Below, in pieces: positions 1 to 6,844 of a stretch of DNA of 9,125 nt (position 1 is the stretch's first letter; every line of letters begins with the position of its first letter). The position numbers were made by a program, and so were the translations under genes. Origin of the DNA: JBECKQ01 sp040235375 (lineage in GTDB: Bacteria > Planctomycetota > Phycisphaerae > UBA1845). Location of the stretch: contig JBECKQ010000358.1 of assembly GCA_040235375.1 (NCBI GenBank), positions 1 through 9,125 of the forward strand, in the 5' to 3' direction. The notes beneath the pieces are model-generated. The model did not search any database and was not told the DNA's origin. It worked only from the letters and a program-made list of their open reading frames with translations.

Positions 1-977
1 TTGATCCCCGAGCCCAATCTGGCGCCGGGATTGAATCCCTGGAAGCGGGCGCCGGCCAGGTCCGTGCCGACCTGAAGAAGATCCGCCGTGCCCGTTGCCG
101 ACCGCAGGATGTTTATCGTTCCCTTGGCATAAGAGTGGACGCGCTGATTGCTGGGATCGATGATCGTCGCGCGGACGTAGTACGGCAGCCCATTCTCCCG
201 CGGCGGCACGACGCCCAGATCCACGGCGATGTTGAACGCGATCGGGTCCGTGCTGCCCGCGGGAACGGTGACGTTGCGCAGCACGATGATCTCGTTCGGA
301 TCGGGTACGAGCACGTCGTCGTTGTTCGGATTGTCGTCCAGATCGAGAAGGATGTAGAGTTCGGTATCGTCCAGCGGATCGTACGGCAGGCCGCTCGTTC
401 CCACAGCGGTGGTGGGCGTCGGCTGCACGGTTACGTTAAGCGTGTCGTCCTGGGCCACGCCCTGATTGAAAGCGGGCTGCACCACCGCGACGCGCGGCGG
501 CACGTTCAGCGGGTTCGTACCCGGCTCGCCGATGCTGATGACGACGCGCGTGTTGGTCGTGGCCTCCACCATGGCGTAGACGGTGACCGTGGTCTGCCCG
601 TCACTTATCTCGCCGCGCAGGTAGTACGAGCCGAAGGGGACGAAGTCGGTGGAGACACTGAAGTCGTCCGGCGCAAGCGTGTCATTCTCCTCGATGTTCG
701 ACACGAGCACGATGTCGGCGCCGGTGTCCACGTCCTGCAGCATGAACTGAATCTTGGCGGCAGAATCGGGATCAGCGTCGCGCCAACGGATGGTAAACCG
801 CTCGCCCTGGTTAAGATTGATACTGACGTTCGGATCGATGATCTCGAGCTGGGGCGCCTGGTTACCGATGACGCCGGGTCCGAGAACCAGTTCCGGCTGG
901 CCCGTGGCACAGCCCCACAGACCCGTTGCGATCACGGCGCAGCCGATAAGGCCTGACCAGCGTGGCACACGACTCAT
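1..977 (-). CDS. Secreted lipoprotein with Ig-like/beta-sandwich repeats, C-terminus beyond window
   Basis: The first 325 residues are visible and the frame is open to the left edge. The N-terminus has positive residues, a hydrophobic stretch (about 8-20) and a lipobox L-W-G-C with the lipidated Cys at 23. This points to a type II signal peptide and export as a lipoprotein. Two beta-rich segments follow (about 41-150 and 160-291), each opening with a proline-containing strand (QAPQLEIIDP, PPRVAVVQP) as in Ig-like surface domains. Residues 212-221 (DLDDNPNNDD) form an acidic Asp/Asn loop that could bind calcium. The last visible residues, around GFNPGARLGSGI, resemble the start of an FG-GAP/integrin-type beta-propeller; this is inference from a short fragment. 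The ATG at 977 is chosen because AAGGAG lies 8 nt upstream. The exact function is unknown; a cell-surface or periplasmic adhesion or structural role is the best guess. Confidence 0.85.
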   Translation of the reverse strand, partial: MSRVPRWSGLIGCAVIATGLWGCATGQPELVLGPGVIGNQAPQLEIIDPNVSINLNQGERFTIRWRDADPDSAAKIQFMLQDVDTGADIVLVSNIEENDTLAPDDFSVSTDFVPFGSYYLRGEISDGQTTVTVYAMVEATTNTRVVISIGEPGTNPLNVPPRVAVVQPAFNQGVAQDDTLNVTVQPTPTTAVGTSGLPYDPLDDTELYILLDLDDNPNNDDVLVPDPNEIIVLRNVTVPAGSTDPIAFNIAVDLGVVPPRENGLPYYVRATIIDPSNQRVHSYAKGTINILRSATGTADLLQVGTDLAGARFQGFNPGARLGSGI

Positions 978-985
978 TGAGCTTA

Positions 986-991
986 CTCCTT
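986..991 (-). promoter_or_regulatory. Strong Shine-Dalgarno site of the lipoprotein gene
   Basis: AAGGAG on the minus strand sits 8 nt before the ATG at 977. It is one of the few consensus ribosome binding sites in the window and fixes the lipoprotein start. Confidence 0.8.
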
Positions 992-1229
992 GCTTCTTTT
1001 GGCGGGCCTCACCCGTGGTGTTGTCGGACATGGCGGAGCGTCTCGTGGGTGCCCTGACGAATGTCAAAACGCGGCGCCACGAGCGCGGTGCCGGCGCCAG
1101 TTGATAAGCCACGGCGTTCCTCCAAGCGGTCTGAACCTGCTTCCGCTCGAGTCGGCCGCGGAAAGGAAGGCAGTCCGCTTTTTGACCTTTCACGCCTCCG
1201 CCGGGGGCGCTCCGGTCGCGAGGGCATCG

Positions 1230-1258
1230 CCTTTCGGAGCCGCCTCGCTGGCTATACT
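1230..1258 (+). promoter_or_regulatory. Possible promoter of the DUF4190-like / DUF434 gene pair
   Basis: TATACT at 1253-1258 is a good -10 box. The hexamer 17 nt upstream (CCTTTC, 1230-1235) is a poor -35. Transcription from here would give a leader of about 100 nt before the GTG at 1367. The support is essentially the -10 box alone. Confidence 0.35.
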
Positions 1259-1366
1259 ATGGCCATCGGAAATGTCCCGTCAAGGAAGGCGACCTGCCGG
1301 CGCCGGTGCTGGACGATGCACATTACCGGCCTGACCCAAGGAGGTTCGAAGCCGATTGGAGACGCC

Positions 1367-2083
1367 GTGTCGCAGATGAACCACGATCCTTTTGAGTCGG
1401 AGACCACCGCCGAGGCCGCAGCGTTGATTGAATCGGCCCGGCCACCCCGCAGCAAGGCGGCCGTCGTGGCGTTTGTCGTCGCGCTTGTGCTTGTCCTTCC
1501 ATTGACCCCCGTTATGGCCGTGGCCTGGGGCGGCATGAAGGCGCTGCTGCCGGCGACCATCGGGGCCGCAGCGGCGGCACTCGCAGCGGCGATCCTGGGT
1601 GTCGTGGCGATCTTCCGCTGCCGCGGGCGGCGGAGGCGGGGTCGCGGACTGGCGATCGCCGCGATTCCGATCGGACTGGCGGCTGCATTCCTGGAACTGG
1701 TTGTCGGCGTCGGGATACACCAGCTTAGCGTGAGCACGGCGATTAGCCGCAAAGCCGTTCTCGTTCTCAAGTCGCCGAGCAGTGCCTTGACCAAGAACGC
1801 CGCCGACTGGTACGACAAGCTTGCGTCGAAGCGCTTCAAGGCCACGGTGAAGCCGGAGGAGTTCGAAGCCTGGGTCGCTTCGATCATCGACGAACGCGGC
1901 CAGTTGCAGAACTTCAAGCCGGCCCAGGGCGCGGGAGTCCACCGGGAGGGCAGCGCCGCCGTCTTCAAATTCATCGGCCAGTTCGTCAACGGCGGCGCGC
2001 CGATTGAGGTTCACGTCGGCATGGACGACGGCCGGGCGAAGATCGACGACATTCGTGTGGGCGGCTCTTCGCCGCTTCGCTGA
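1367..2083 (+). CDS. DUF4190-like membrane protein with C-terminal soluble domain
   Basis: This 238-residue protein has an acidic N-terminal tail (1-25), then three hydrophobic segments (about 31-52, 60-84 and 95-117). A very basic loop at 85-94 (RCRGRRRRGR) separates the second and third. The pattern of paired helices, a basic loop and then RGLAIAAIPIGL is typical of DUF4190-type small membrane proteins. Residues 137-238 form a hydrophilic domain (motifs such as FKATVKPEEFEAWV, GQFVNGG, KIDDIRVGG) that resembles NTF2-like DUF4019/DUF3887 modules. That domain probably lies outside the membrane, but the side is not certain. The GTG at 1367 is preferred because GGAG (1358-1361) lies 5 nt upstream. 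ATG 1376 and ATG 1316 are in-frame alternatives; an AAGGAGG at 1338-1344 is too far from either downstream start. The biological role is unknown. It is probably co-transcribed with the DUF434 gene 10 nt downstream. Confidence 0.75.
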   Translation: MSQMNHDPFESETTAEAAALIESARPPRSKAAVVAFVVALVLVLPLTPVMAVAWGGMKALLPATIGAAAAALAAAILGVVAIFRCRGRRRRGRGLAIAAIPIGLAAAFLELVVGVGIHQLSVSTAISRKAVLVLKSPSSALTKNAADWYDKLASKRFKATVKPEEFEAWVASIIDERGQLQNFKPAQGAGVHREGSAAVFKFIGQFVNGGAPIEVHVGMDDGRAKIDDIRVGGSSPLR

Positions 2084-2093
2084 TGGCACTGTC

Positions 2094-2834
2094 ATGCCGG
2101 ACAAGCGACACCATCGCGGCAGGCACCCCGAGGATGAACGCCTCTTCGCCGAGCCGCGAGTGCCGATCCTGCGAACGGCCGCCGCGGAGCTCTCCTGGCT
2201 GTTGACGCGCGGCTACGCGCCTGACTCGGCGACGAAGCTCGTCGGCGACCGGCACGATCTGACCACCCGCCAGAGGGTTGCCGTTCGCCGATCCGCCTGC
2301 CCAGACGACGCCTTGCGAGACCGCTGCCAACGAGAGTTGAGTGCCGACCAGGTGCACGGCCGGCCTCTGTCCATCGATGGCTACAACCTGCTCATCACGC
2401 TGGAGAGTGCCCTTTCCGGAGGGCTCGTGCTTGTCGGACGTGATGGAGCCTGCCGCGATCTGGCGAGCATCCATGGCACCTACCGGCGGGTCGAGGAGAC
2501 CCGCCCGGCGCTCGACGTGATCGCTGGCGAGGTCGCCGGTCTCGGTGCGGAAGGTGTCAACTGGTACCTCGACAGACCGGTGTCCAACAGCGGCCGATTG
2601 AAAACTCTATTCGCCGAGTTGCTCGAAGAGCGGCAAGGAGGGGAGGGCGACCCGTCGTGGAACATCGAGATCGTTGACAGCCCGGACCGCAGCCTCATCG
2701 CCGGGTCAACCGTCGTCGCGACGAGTGATTCGGTGGTGCTCGATCGATGCGGACCGTGGTTCAATCTCGCCGGTTACATCATCCGCCGCCGGGTGCCCGA
2801 CGCCTGGATTATTGATCTTCGCTCTTCCGCGTAG
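2094..2834 (+). CDS. DUF434 domain-containing protein (possible PIN/NYN-like nuclease)
   Basis: This 246-residue cytoplasmic protein has no signal peptide or membrane segment. The N-terminal part (about 25-70) carries ELSWLLTRGYAPDSATKLVGD followed by LTTRQRVAVRR, the pattern I recognise as DUF434. The C-terminal part carries IDGYNLLITLESALSGG (94-110), RDLASIHGTYRRVEET, LDRPVSNSGR (159-168) and ATSDSVVLD (209-217), matching the domain that usually accompanies DUF434. The family is uncharacterised. The Asp residues at 95, 160, 212 and 217 sit at strand ends in a manner reminiscent of PIN/NYN metal-dependent nucleases, which is my inference. The ATG at 2094 is chosen because homology begins there (MPDKR, then RG.HPED). 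There is no clear Shine-Dalgarno, and translation may be coupled to the gene ending at 2083. Its 3' end overlaps the convergent isomerase-like gene by 26 bp. Confidence 0.85.
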   Translation: MPDKRHHRGRHPEDERLFAEPRVPILRTAAAELSWLLTRGYAPDSATKLVGDRHDLTTRQRVAVRRSACPDDALRDRCQRELSADQVHGRPLSIDGYNLLITLESALSGGLVLVGRDGACRDLASIHGTYRRVEETRPALDVIAGEVAGLGAEGVNWYLDRPVSNSGRLKTLFAELLEERQGGEGDPSWNIEIVDSPDRSLIAGSTVVATSDSVVLDRCGPWFNLAGYIIRRRVPDAWIIDLRSSA

Positions 2835-3549
2835 CTTCCCCCGGCTCGAGCGCGGGCATCTTCCGCAGCACGACGTGGCCGGTGTAGCGGCCGTTGGCCG
2901 CCAACTCGCGAACGCGCTGAGCGAAAGTATGGAGCTCGTCGCTGCTGCGTTCACGAGCCGTTACGCCCAATGCGCACACGTGCGGCTCGAGCGTGCGGAA
3001 CCAGTCGCGCCAGTCAAGCGGATCGGCCCGACCGGCGGCGTCGAGATCGACCCCCACCGCGGACGAATTGACGCTGTGGATCAATTCACGAAGTTCAACC
3101 GGCGAGATCAGGAACCCGGCCGCCGAGGCGCGAACGGCCAGCTTGATCCCCAATCGTTCAGCCGGCCGCACCAGCTCGGTCAAGGCGTCCCATGTCCGGT
3201 TGAGCGCGTCCTGATAGTCGACGCGTTGCGGGTGGCCGGCCTGCGCGGCGCCCGGCGCCAACGTGACGCGAGTCGCGCCGACCTCCGCCGCCCGCTCCAT
3301 GATTCGACGAACGCCGTCAATTGAGCGCTGCGAGGCGTTCGGATCGGCTGCCGCCGGATGATCACCGGAAAATGTCAGCACGTTCAACGCGCCGACGCGC
3401 ACCTCAGTTGTCTGTGAAATGTCCAGATTCAACAGTTGCGTGTCGAAGCCGGCGAGTTCGATCGACTGCACTCCCGCCGCCTCCATGGCGGAGAGGATTT
3501 GTGCTCCGACGAATGTCTCTGCGGCGCTGACTTGAATCTGAAAGTGCAC
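2809..3549 (-). CDS. TIM-barrel sugar phosphate isomerase/epimerase-like protein
   Basis: This 246-residue soluble protein has alternating strands and helices like the xylose-isomerase-like TIM-barrel superfamily. Examples are GVQSIELAGF (26-35), RVGALNVLTFSGDHP (51-65), GATRVTLAPGA (91-101), GIKLAVRASAAG (134-145) and AVGVDLDAAG (164-173). The region around 74-133 matches the family pattern in which a conserved helix precedes the strand with the first metal ligand. Several positions that normally hold metal ligands appear substituted: Arg140 where Glu is expected, Gly/Arg after Asp170 where His is expected, CALGVTA where a His strand is expected, and Arg229 where the final Glu is expected. 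Catalysis is therefore doubtful. The start is GTG at 3549: the next upstream in-frame stop is close, and only a weak AAGGAA lies about 14 nt upstream. The gene is divergent from mutL. The substrate is unknown. Confidence 0.75.
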   Translation of the reverse strand: MHFQIQVSAAETFVGAQILSAMEAAGVQSIELAGFDTQLLNLDISQTTEVRVGALNVLTFSGDHPAAADPNASQRSIDGVRRIMERAAEVGATRVTLAPGAAQAGHPQRVDYQDALNRTWDALTELVRPAERLGIKLAVRASAAGFLISPVELRELIHSVNSSAVGVDLDAAGRADPLDWRDWFRTLEPHVCALGVTARERSSDELHTFAQRVRELAANGRYTGHVVLRKMPALEPGEATRKSEDQ

Positions 3550-3601
3550 GAAAGCCGCCCGTTTCCTTCGGAGAATCAGAAACTACCGCTGCGCTTGCCG
3601 T

Positions 3602-3630
3602 TTGCCGCTCGCGCCGCGCGAAATTATACT
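3602..3630 (+). promoter_or_regulatory. Likely mutL promoter (TTGCCG - 17 nt - TATACT)
   Basis: TTGCCG at 3602-3607 matches 4 of 6 bases of the sigma-70 -35 consensus, and TATACT at 3625-3630 matches 5 of 6 of the -10. The spacer is exactly 17 nt. Transcription would start near 3637 and give a leader of about 75 nt before the mutL ATG. Confidence 0.55.
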
Positions 3631-3650
3631 CGCCATATCGGCGCTGCATA
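3623..3650 (-). promoter_or_regulatory. Possible divergent promoter of the isomerase-like gene
   Basis: On the minus strand, 3628-3623 reads TATAAT, a perfect -10. The best upstream hexamer is TATGCA (3650-3645) at 16 nt, a weak -35. It shares four base pairs with the plus-strand -10 of mutL. Transcription would give a leader of about 65 nt before the GTG at 3549. Confidence 0.4.
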
Positions 3651-3711
3651 CGCTTTAGCGCTAGGGCGCTTGATGCACCGGCGCCCGCCTGCAACCACGG
3701 GTCCCCCGCGA

Positions 3712-5586
3712 ATGAGCAGAATCAAGGTCCTTCCCCAAGTGCTGGTCAACAAGATCGCCGCCGGCGAGGTGATCGAGCGACCGGCCAGCGTGGTGAAGGA
3801 GCTCGTGGAAAACTCGATCGACGCCGGGGCAACGCAGATCAGCGTCGCCATCGAGGACGGCGGCCGGCGGCTCATCCGCGTCTCCGACGACGGCACCGGC
3901 ATGACGGCCGACGATCTGCGACTGGCGGTCACGCCGCACGCAACCAGCAAGCTGCTCGAGGAAGACGACTTATTCCGCGTGGCCACGATGGGCTTCCGCG
4001 GCGAGGCCCTGCCCAGCATCGGCGCGGTTTCCAACCTGCGCATCGTCTCGCGGCCGAAGGACATGATCGAAGGCGCCGAGATTGTCGTCTGTGGTCGCGA
4101 GCTCCAGACGGCGCAGTCCGCGGGTTGCCGGGCCGGTACCACCGTTGAGGTGCGCGACCTGTTCTTCAACGTGCCCGCGCGGCGCAAATTCCTCCGCGCG
4201 ACCGCCACGGAAGTCGGCCACGTCAACGAGCAGTTCTCGCGCCTGGCGCTGGCCCAGCGCTCGATCGGCTTCGAGCTGAACAACAACGGGCGGACCACGC
4301 AGAAGCTGCCGGCCGACACGAGCATCCGCGAACGGATCGCCATTCTTTACAGTGCCGACCTGGCCAACGAGCTCATCGCCATCGAACGCAACGAGCGCAA
4401 CCTGCACATCGAGGCCTACGTAGCCCCGCCGTCAGTGTCCCGATCGACTGCCGCGTGGCAGTACATCTTTCTGAACGGGCGCTACATCCGCGACCGCTTC
4501 ATTCAGCACGCGATCCGCGAGGCGTACCGCGGCCTCATCGAGCAGTCACGCTACCCGGTCGTTTTCCTGTTCCTGTCGCTCGATCCGTCGATGGTCGACG
4601 TGAACGTGCATCCGACGAAGATGGAGGTGCGCTGGCAGGACAGCAACCTGGTTCATTCGCAGGTGCTCGCCGCGATGCGCGAGAAGTTCCTTAGCACCGA
4701 TTTCACGCCGGCGCTGCGGGCCGGAGGGGCGGCACCGGCGGAGCCGGCGTGGCGCCCGGCCGACGAGGACGATCCCGCGCGGCAGCAGGCCGCCGCGATG
4801 CTCAAGGGCCTCGCTCCGGTCACGTCCGAGCGCTCTCCGTACTACAACGCGCCGCCGACCAACACGTCGTCCGCGGGCTACGTCGCCGGCGGGCAGCCTC
4901 AGCCGTCGAGCATTGGGCCGGATGTCTGGCGGGAACTGTACGGCCGCGCCGACACCTCGGACGGCGCCGCGTCTGCCGAGGCGCCGTCGCCGGGATCCTT
5001 CGCCGCCGGCATTCCGCTCGGCCGGGCCATCCAGATTCACAACGCCTACCTGGTGGCCGAGGCGGAAAACGGCCTGGTGATCATCGATCAGCACGCCCTG
5101 CACGAGCGCATCATGTACGAGCGGCTGAAGAACCAGATCGTCGACGGCAATCTGGAATCGCAGCGCCTGCTTCTGCCCGAGACGATGCCCGCCACGCCCG
5201 CGCAGCTCGCATTGATTCAGGAGCATGCCGCCCTGCTTCGCCAGCTTGGCATCGAGGCGGAGCCCTTCGGCCGCGATTCGATCGCGATTCACGCGTTCCC
5301 TGCCATCCTTAAAAACGTGGACGCCGTGGCGTTCCTTCGTGATCTGCTCGACCGCCTCGCCGACAAGGGCGAACAGACGCATACCGAAGACGTGATTCAC
5401 GCCCTGCTCGACATGATGGCCTGCAAGGCGGCGGTGAAAGCCGGCGATCCGCTGACGCCGGAAGAGATCGATGCTCTCATCGCCCAGAAGGACCTGGTCG
5501 AGAAGTCGAGCAACTGCCCTCACGGCCGCCCGACCACGCTCCGCCTGAGCATCAGCGACCTGGAAAAGCAATTCAAGCGCAAGTGA
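3712..5586 (+). CDS. mutL: DNA mismatch repair protein MutL, endonuclease type
   Basis: This 624-residue protein couples MutS mismatch recognition to strand incision and excision. The N-terminal GHKL ATPase is complete: ELVENSIDAGA (Glu30, Asn34, Asp37), DDGTGM (59-64), GFRGEAL (94-100) and VRDLFFNVPARRKFL. FLNGRYIRDR and VDVNVHPTKMEVRW belong to the second N-terminal domain. An Ala/Pro-rich linker of roughly 110 residues joins it to the C-terminal dimerisation and nuclease domain. That domain carries DQHALHERIMYE (459-470), which fits the DQHA(X)2E(X)4E endonuclease motif. It also has ACKAAVKAG (570-578) and CPHGRP (602-607), which complete the metal site. This is therefore a nicking MutL, as in bacteria without MutH. 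The ATG at 3712 is set by homology (IKVLPQVLVNKIAAGEVIERP begins right after). There is no Shine-Dalgarno, and the in-frame ATG at 3673 is less likely. Its 3' end faces the HtrA-like gene 47 nt away. Confidence 0.97.
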   Translation: MSRIKVLPQVLVNKIAAGEVIERPASVVKELVENSIDAGATQISVAIEDGGRRLIRVSDDGTGMTADDLRLAVTPHATSKLLEEDDLFRVATMGFRGEALPSIGAVSNLRIVSRPKDMIEGAEIVVCGRELQTAQSAGCRAGTTVEVRDLFFNVPARRKFLRATATEVGHVNEQFSRLALAQRSIGFELNNNGRTTQKLPADTSIRERIAILYSADLANELIAIERNERNLHIEAYVAPPSVSRSTAAWQYIFLNGRYIRDRFIQHAIREAYRGLIEQSRYPVVFLFLSLDPSMVDVNVHPTKMEVRWQDSNLVHSQVLAAMREKFLSTDFTPALRAGGAAPAEPAWRPADEDDPARQQAAAMLKGLAPVTSERSPYYNAPPTNTSSAGYVAGGQPQPSSIGPDVWRELYGRADTSDGAASAEAPSPGSFAAGIPLGRAIQIHNAYLVAEAENGLVIIDQHALHERIMYERLKNQIVDGNLESQRLLLPETMPATPAQLALIQEHAALLRQLGIEAEPFGRDSIAIHAFPAILKNVDAVAFLRDLLDRLADKGEQTHTEDVIHALLDMMACKAAVKAGDPLTPEEIDALIAQKDLVEKSSNCPHGRPTTLRLSISDLEKQFKRK

Positions 5587-5599
5587 GAGAGCCTTTCCC

Positions 5600-5634
5600 C
5601 CTCTTCCTATTGCCAATTGCCTATTGCCTTCCTC
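5600..5634. repeat. Heptanucleotide repeat between convergent genes
   Basis: Three tandem 7-mers lie at 5607-5613 (CTATTGC), 5614-5620 (CAATTGC) and 5621-5627 (CTATTGC), flanked by pyrimidine-rich CCTCTTC and CTTCCTC 7-mers. On the other strand this reads as GCAATAG-type repeats. The tract is more AT-rich than its surroundings and fills nearly all of the gap between mutL and the protease gene. No hairpin plus T-tract terminator is visible. Confidence 0.6.
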
Positions 5635-6806
5635 TACTTAATCGCCTGCAACGTGACCGGCACGGCCACCGACTTTCCCGATCGCTGAACGGTGACCTTG
5701 ACCGTGTCGCCGACCTGGTACTTCTCGAGCGCCGTCAGCAGGTCGTCATTCGTGGCAACCTTCGTGTCGTCGATGGCCGTGATAACGTCGCCAAGCTGTA
5801 CGCGGCCGCTGCGCGAGAGTGTCGTCGGCTGGAGGCCGGCAAGTTCGGCGCCGCTGCCGGCCGTTACGCTGAGAATCAACAGCCCACGTACGCCCAGCCG
5901 CCGGGATATCTCATCGCTGGCCACTTCTACGCCCAGGCCCGGACGGATCACGCGCCCGTGCGTGATGAGCTGCGGCACGACGTCGTTGACGGTGTCGACT
6001 GGAACGGCGAACCCGATCCCCGAGTACGCACCTGAATTGCTGTAGATGGCCGTGTTCATGCCGATCAGCCGGCCGCTGCTGTCAAGCAACGGGCCGCCGC
6101 TGTTGCCGGGATTAATCGCGGCGTCAGTCTGGATCACGCCGTGGATTTTCCTGCCGTTCATCGCTTCGATTTCGCGGTTGAGCGCGCTGACCACGCCGGT
6201 CGTCAACGTGAAGTCGAGACCGAAGGGATTGCCGATGGCGAACACCTTCTGCCCCACGCGCAGATCGTGCGATGTACCGACCGAGATCGGCACCAGCTTC
6301 TCCGTGGGTGCGTCGATCCGCAGCACGGCGATGTCCTTGTCCGGCCACGCCCCGACCACCTGCGCCTCGTACGACGTGTTATCCGGCAGCGTCACGACCA
6401 GTTGCTGCGCCTGGAAGATCACGTGGAAGTTCGTGACGATGTGACCGGCCGTATCCCAGACGAACCCGGACCCCGTGCCTCGCTCGACGACCCGGTCGGC
6501 GAATCCGAAGATGGATCGCCGCGTCGTTACGTTCACCGAGCTGACGTAGACCACCGAGGGCGAGCAGCGGTCGAAGATGCTGATGGTCTCCTGTTCCTCA
6601 CCCGAAAGGTCGCCTCGCGGCGCGATCGGCCTTGGCGTGGCCGCCTCCCCATCTGGAATCCAACTCCGGTTGCCGAACCGCATGACCGCGATCAACAGGA
6701 CCGCGATGCTTACGATCAGCACGGTAAGGGGCAATGAAGAGCGGTGTCGTGGCTCGCGGACGGGCTGGCCCCACGGATCGAAGTTGCCGTAGTTATTCAC
6801 GTTCAA
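5634..6806 (-). CDS. Membrane-anchored HtrA/DegS-type serine protease with one PDZ domain
   Basis: This 390-residue S1C-family protease is predicted to degrade or sense misfolded proteins in the periplasm. A short cytoplasmic N-terminus (1-24) is followed by a transmembrane anchor (about 25-42) with no signal-peptidase site, so the protein is likely tethered to the inner membrane. The trypsin-like domain (about 75-280) holds the full triad: His128 in TNFHVI, Asp158 in KDIAVLRI and Ser236 in GNSGGPL. The oxyanion and substrate-site region IQTDAAINPGNSGGPL is intact. A single PDZ domain follows (about 288-390, RPGLGVEV, then GDVITAIDD and VKVTVQRSGK). One PDZ and an N-terminal anchor resemble DegS or HhoA rather than two-PDZ DegP. 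The start is TTG at 6806; GTG at 6800 is an alternative, and neither has a good Shine-Dalgarno. The gene is divergent from ileS and convergent with mutL. Confidence 0.93.
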   Translation of the reverse strand: MNVNNYGNFDPWGQPVREPRHRSSLPLTVLIVSIAVLLIAVMRFGNRSWIPDGEAATPRPIAPRGDLSGEEQETISIFDRCSPSVVYVSSVNVTTRRSIFGFADRVVERGTGSGFVWDTAGHIVTNFHVIFQAQQLVVTLPDNTSYEAQVVGAWPDKDIAVLRIDAPTEKLVPISVGTSHDLRVGQKVFAIGNPFGLDFTLTTGVVSALNREIEAMNGRKIHGVIQTDAAINPGNSGGPLLDSSGRLIGMNTAIYSNSGAYSGIGFAVPVDTVNDVVPQLITHGRVIRPGLGVEVASDEISRRLGVRGLLILSVTAGSGAELAGLQPTTLSRSGRVQLGDVITAIDDTKVATNDDLLTALEKYQVGDTVKVTVQRSGKSVAVPVTLQAIK

Positions 6807-6844
6807 TCTCGCACTCGATGTCGTCGTGTTCGGGTCAACGGCTG

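Larger units (their letters stand above)
978..1366. other. Divergent intergenic spacer, lipoprotein / DUF4190-like gene
   Basis: This 389-bp spacer separates two divergent genes. It holds the lipoprotein RBS (986-991). It also has an imperfect inverted repeat at 1209-1240 (outer arms GCTCCG/CGGAGC, inner arms GCGA/TCGC) and a TATACT box at 1253-1258. A reading frame joined to the downstream membrane protein runs open across 1061-1366, but its Arg/Ser-rich translation looks non-coding. A TTGACA hexamer on the minus strand (1067-1062) has no acceptable -10 at 16-18 nt, so I do not call it a promoter. No small gene or RNA gene is recognisable here. Confidence 0.6.

Noticed and set aside
135..956. 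A 273-codon open frame on the plus strand opposite the lipoprotein gene
   Set aside because: Its translation is Arg/Val/Asp-rich with no recognisable domain. The opposite frame has a signal peptide, lipobox and strong RBS, so this is a GC-driven shadow.
1062..1067. A perfect TTGACA on the minus strand upstream of the lipoprotein gene
   Set aside because: No hexamer resembling a -10 occurs at 16-18 nt downstream on that strand.
1338..1360. A GGTTCGAAGCC stretch resembling a tRNA T-arm
   Set aside because: No matching acceptor stem, D-arm or anticodon arm is found around it.
4546..5616. A 356-codon antisense frame in mutL
   Set aside because: It mirrors the mutL codons, is Arg-rich and has no domain. 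mutL motifs are intact on the other strand.
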